23,919 nt of DNA from an uncultured Candidatus Melainabacteria bacterium (GTDB taxonomy: Bacteria > Cyanobacteriota > Vampirovibrionia > Gastranaerophilales > Gastranaerophilaceae): contig CAKUZO010000023.1 of assembly GCA_934717895.1 (NCBI GenBank), positions 1 through 23,919 on the forward strand, written 5' to 3'. Shown here in pieces: positions 21,112 through 23,919 of the stretch. A program made the position numbers and the translations under genes. How positions within the stretch are numbered: position 1 is the first letter of the stretch; the number at the start of each line of letters is the position of its first letter. The notes beneath the pieces were generated by a model. It was not told the origin of the DNA. It ran no database searches and was given only the letters and a program-made list of their open reading frames with translations.

Positions 21112-22146
21112 CTAAATATCTCCGCCCAAGAATTTGAACAATTCCGCTTCATTTGGTTCAAGCCCTTCTAAAACTTTTTTAGTTGCAAGTTCTGTGTAGA
21201 TTTCCCAATTATTCTTTTCATTTATTGCACTATATTGTGATAGCTTTCTAACAGTTGGCATGAATTTATTAGGAATCTTTTTTATGGCAAAAGCTGTCAA
21301 AAGTGGGTGCGTTTGATGCATCATTTCATGAATTTCCATATGCATTGGCGAGTTTGTAGAGCCATGTGTTTTAAATCCACAAAATTTTTGCCATTTTTCA
21401 TAAGACTGTTTAATATCTGGCGGCATTGTATTAAATATTTTGTCTATAATCTGTAAAGTTCTTTGCCTTATTGAAGTTGGTGGCAAAAGGACTGTTCTTA
21501 TTTCTTCTCCATTTTTAAATAATCTCATGAATTCGCCAGCACCAAGCGTGAATGGCGTAACAATAAATTCATCAGGGATTTTAATACCTTTACTTTTTGC
21601 TAATTTTACTGCTTGAAGTAGTCTTTGAGCGAGTTCTAAATCATCTCCCAAACTGGCGTTTTGAACTCCATATTTTTCTTTTAAAATGTTTTCTATTTTT
21701 ATAACTTCCGGATTAGTTGATTTTTTGCTAAATGTAGTATATATTTCTCGACGGCAAGCAGTTCGAAAATTTCGAAATTTGTAAATATTTTGTTCTTCTT
21801 GAAGAGAAATAGAATGCTTATTTTTGAGTTGAGGTTTTTGTTTAGGCAGAATCTTTTTTGCCAAAAATATTGGAAAATCAATTATGGATATATATAACTC
21901 ACGTAAACTTTTTGCATTTTTTATTCGCGATAAAGCATTTTTAGGCACTCCAAATTCACTAAGAATTTTTAATAACTGTTCTTTTTTCGCATGTTCTGCA
22001 TTGTTTAAAGGTTTTCCAGGAAGACCTGTTAAAAGTTCATTTGTAATACAATCTTGCGAGTGCCACATTATTCTACTATATATTTTTTTACCGGTTATAA
22101 TTTCTTTTTTAGTTAAACCAGTTGTAATATTACTAATATTTGCCAC
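21112..22146 (-). CDS. Putative zincin metallopeptidase (HEMMH)
   Basis: A 344-residue protein with no signal peptide and no recognised family overall. A zinc-binding HExxH appears as EIHEMMHQTHPLL (HEMMH 273-277). About 30 residues on, SQYSAINEKNNWEIYTELA (303-321) resembles the S-x-Y-A...N...E-x-x-A-E pattern that supplies the third ligand in toxin-type and phage MuF-associated zincins; Glu315 or Glu319 would be that ligand. The N-terminal 130 residues are basic and helical (KNALSRIKNAKSLRELY; FRNFRTACRREIY). Start is GTG 22146 with TAGGAGATTTGTA upstream. It lies downstream of the sigma factor terminator, as a separate unit. An effector or toxin role is a guess. Confidence 0.65.
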   Translation of the reverse strand: MANISNITTGLTKKEIITGKKIYSRIMWHSQDCITNELLTGLPGKPLNNAEHAKKEQLLKILSEFGVPKNALSRIKNAKSLRELYISIIDFPIFLAKKILPKQKPQLKNKHSISLQEEQNIYKFRNFRTACRREIYTTFSKKSTNPEVIKIENILKEKYGVQNASLGDDLELAQRLLQAVKLAKSKGIKIPDEFIVTPFTLGAGEFMRLFKNGEEIRTVLLPPTSIRQRTLQIIDKIFNTMPPDIKQSYEKWQKFCGFKTHGSTNSPMHMEIHEMMHQTHPLLTAFAIKKIPNKFMPTVRKLSQYSAINEKNNWEIYTELATKKVLEGLEPNEAELFKFLGGDI

Positions 22147-22238
22147 TACAAATCTCCTACTAATATATATAACAAAATTCTAAAATTAGAATTGCGTGAA
22201 TATTAAGTTTTATGAATAAAAACTATCGGAGAAAAGTA

Positions 22239-22260
22239 TGTCAGCATTACTATGCCGACA
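22239..22260. repeat. Dispersed hairpin unit, copy 2
   Basis: TGTCAGCAT, loop TACT, ATGCCGACA: one mismatch in the stem. It matches the hairpin at 793-812 in inverted orientation at 18 of 20 positions. Here it lies between genes, upstream of the sigma factor terminator. Confidence 0.65.
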
Positions 22261-22283
22261 AAGGGTTACAAGAATTTTAGCAT

Positions 22284-22313
22284 AAAAAAATTGCGGAATA
22301 AATCCGCAATTTT
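22284..22313 (-). terminator. Rho-independent terminator of the sigma factor gene
   Basis: On the minus strand an 11-bp stem, AAAATTGCGGA with TCCGCAATTTT, around a 5-base loop and followed by TTTTTTT, two bases past the sigma factor stop codon. Confidence 0.9.
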
Positions 22314-22314
22314 C

Positions 22315-23274
22315 TTAATCCTCAATAAAATCCCTGAAATGCTGTAATTCTTGTTTTTGCCGAATTTTGGTTAATGCATTATCTTCAAGCTGGCGAATTC
22401 TCTCTTTGGAATACCCCATTATCTCGCCAAGTTGTTCCAATGTGCGAGGAATTTCCCCGTTTATTCCAAATCTGCAACACACGATTTTTTGTTCTCTTTC
22501 CGGTAATGTTGAGAGAATATCTCCGATACTTCCTTTAAGGACATTGTTTTTTGTCTGGTTTTCTGGCGAGCGATATGATTTATCCTCAATGTAATCTCCG
22601 ACATTTAAGTCGTCAGTAACAGGAGTTTCAAGGCTAATCGGCTCTTTTATAATCGCTTTTTTTATTGACAAAATTTGTTTAGACGTCATACCGAGTTTTT
22701 CTGCAATCTCCTTGTCTGTCGGCTCTCTTCCGAGTTCAAAAGATAGAGTGGTGTACATGCGTTTGAATTTTCTGATTTTATCTGTCATGTGAACAGGAAT
22801 TCGGATAGTTCTGGAATTATTTGATATAGCACGAATAATCGTTTGTTTTATCCACCAAGTTGCATAAGTTGAAAATTTAAAATTCTTTGAGTAATCAAAC
22901 TTTTCAGCCGCTTTGATTAGCCCAAGAGAACCTTCTTGCACCAAATCCATAAACAAAACGCCTTGTCCGATATATTTTTTTGCAATGCTTACGACAAGTC
23001 GCAAATTTGCCTGAACAAGTTTACGCTTTGCAATTTCAGCATGCGTCGGTTTACCTTCTTTTATTGTTTTTCCCAGAGCTTTTTCTTCTTTTGAATTTAA
23101 AAGCCTGATTTTCCCGATATCTTTCAAATACATCTGTAAAATATCGTCATCATTGAAAATCGAATTAAATGTTTTTGGTTCCTCAATCTCTGTCAAATCA
23201 TCTTTTTCAATATATTGAAAGTTGTCGGTTTCTGTGTATTCTGCTTTTAAATCTTTGTATAAATCCACACTCAT
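22315..23274 (-). CDS. RpoD/SigA-type sigma-70 factor (group 1 or 2)
   Basis: RNA polymerase sigma subunit of 319 residues. Region 1.2 is at 44-60 ([17 protein letters not shown]). Region 2 is at 85-161 and includes [40 protein letters not shown] and [10 protein letters not shown], which contact the -10 box. Region 3 spans about 165-240. Region 4 at 250-306 includes LPEREQKIV and a helix-turn-helix [18 protein letters not shown] for the -35 box. There is no long region 1.1, and the length fits cyanobacterial group 1/2 factors; whether it is the housekeeping factor cannot be told. GTGAGGAAG precedes the ATG. The gene has its own terminator. Confidence 0.93.
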   Translation of the reverse strand: MSVDLYKDLKAEYTETDNFQYIEKDDLTEIEEPKTFNSIFNDDDILQMYLKDIGKIRLLNSKEEKALGKTIKEGKPTHAEIAKRKLVQANLRLVVSIAKKYIGQGVLFMDLVQEGSLGLIKAAEKFDYSKNFKFSTYATWWIKQTIIRAISNNSRTIRIPVHMTDKIRKFKRMYTTLSFELGREPTDKEIAEKLGMTSKQILSIKKAIIKEPISLETPVTDDLNVGDYIEDKSYRSPENQTKNNVLKGSIGDILSTLPEREQKIVCCRFGINGEIPRTLEQLGEIMGYSKERIRQLEDNALTKIRQKQELQHFRDFIED

Positions 23275-23327
23275 AAATCTTCCTCACAAAATTGCTGTAC
23301 AATATTTTGGACGAAGTTTTTTTATTT

Positions 23328-23356
23328 TTGTTTCAATTCGATTTTTTGTGTAAAAT
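23328..23356 (+). promoter_or_regulatory. Promoter of the second PHP gene, leaderless type
   Basis: TTGTTT (23328-23333), a 17-base spacer, and TAAAAT (23351-23356), six bases (AAAAGT) before ATG 23363. It is divergent from the sigma factor gene. Confidence 0.6.
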
Positions 23357-23362
23357 AAAAGT

Positions 23363-23919
23363 ATGGGAATTGTTAGCGAACAAGAATTTATAGCAAGAGT
23401 TCGAAAGATGGACAGATTTTCTTTTACCGCAGGTGAAAGAGATGATATTTCTCGACTTGATACGCATGATGTGCGTTATGTTGAAGATGGCCGTTTTTGT
23501 GCAAACTTGCATGTGCATACCGAAAATTCAGATGGTACAATGACTGTTGAAGAAGTTTTGAAAAACGCACAAACTCTATCTGAAAGAAATCCAAAATTTT
23601 TAGTTGCAATAACAGACCATGACACAGTTGAGGGTGACAAAGAAGCTGTTGAACTTATAAAAGAATATAGTGATGTTAATCTTTGTTGTGGTTTAGAGAT
23701 TTCGACTTATGCAATAAGTTTTCCAAATCAACCAAAGCCGATACAGGTGCATTTGTTGGTTTATGGGGTAAATCCGTTTGATGAAAGATTGAATAAGTTT
23801 TTAGCTGATAAAATGTCTAAAAAGCTTGCTCTTGCCAAAGAAACTGTAAGAAAGTTGAACGAAGCTTTACCAAAATATAATTTTACGCTTGAAGAAGCCG
23901 CAAAATGCCACAATATGGT
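23363..23919 (+). CDS. PHP-domain phosphoesterase (partial, cut by window end)
   Basis: The first 185 codons of a PHP-superfamily protein run off the window. After a 45-residue N-terminal extension (MGIVSEQEFIARVRKMDRFS onward) come the metal motifs NLHVHTENSDGT (48-59), ITDHDTVEGD, a GLEIS block and QVHLLVYGVNPFDERL, in the same order as in the PHP protein at 9501-10133. It is therefore a distant paralogue of longer type. No ribosome site is visible before the ATG; the promoter spacing predicts a leaderless mRNA. The substrate is unknown. Confidence 0.85.
   Translation, partial: MGIVSEQEFIARVRKMDRFSFTAGERDDISRLDTHDVRYVEDGRFCANLHVHTENSDGTMTVEEVLKNAQTLSERNPKFLVAITDHDTVEGDKEAVELIKEYSDVNLCCGLEISTYAISFPNQPKPIQVHLLVYGVNPFDERLNKFLADKMSKKLALAKETVRKLNEALPKYNFTLEEAAKCHNM

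Overview
The window reads as a piece of a low-GC, diderm-type bacterial chromosome. The best guess is the non-photosynthetic cyanobacterial sister lineage Melainabacteria/Vampirovibrionia, order Gastranaerophilales. This is inferred from the prepilin signature FTLAEVLITLGIIGVVAA, the cyanobacterial-style sigma-70 factor, the many Sec-exported small proteins, and several proteins sharing a short N-terminal SFGAK/AFQAK-like motif. The assignment rests on recognition, not on a search. No rRNA, tRNA, CRISPR array, phage module or insertion sequence was seen.

Layout. Positions 1-477 hold no gene but a dense cluster of interspersed and palindromic repeats. A consensus promoter then leads to a prepilin gene whose start is separated from its body by a run of ten G, and whose leader is partly made of the same repeats (to 1616). 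Next come proS (minus), a small toxin-antitoxin-like pair (3536-4093), a TPR protein (minus), a secreted TrbI/VirB10-like protein, and a minus-strand pair of a secreted M48 peptidase and a protein with an internally duplicated domain. glmS, a PHP phosphoesterase, a membrane protein, a zinc-ribbon protein, rph and two secreted Lys/Gln-rich proteins follow, closed by a strong terminator at about 12900. The third part holds a FQAK-motif protein, an acetolactate synthase coupled to a pilin-like protein, a family 4 uracil-DNA glycosylase, a split HNH nuclease-like protein, a small unknown, a secreted matrixin-like protease, recN, a HEMMH putative zincin, an RpoD-type sigma factor and the start of a second PHP protein cut by the window edge.

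Housekeeping functions (proS, glmS, rph, udg, recN, sigma factor, ilvB) are interleaved with lineage-type accessory genes. Many genes have clear Shine-Dalgarno sequences. A second class has none, and instead a -10 hexamer ending exactly 7 bases before the start codon, predicting leaderless mRNAs (3536, 5026 minus, 19431, 23363, and more weakly 16960).

Most notable items: the G10 tract that breaks and could switch the prepilin gene, with its repeat-derived leader; the leaderless promoter class; the HNH-like protein with about 300 residues between its CxxC and its core; the HEMMH protein resembling toxin-type zincins; and the pilin-like protein without a prepilin cleavage motif that is translationally coupled to ilvB.
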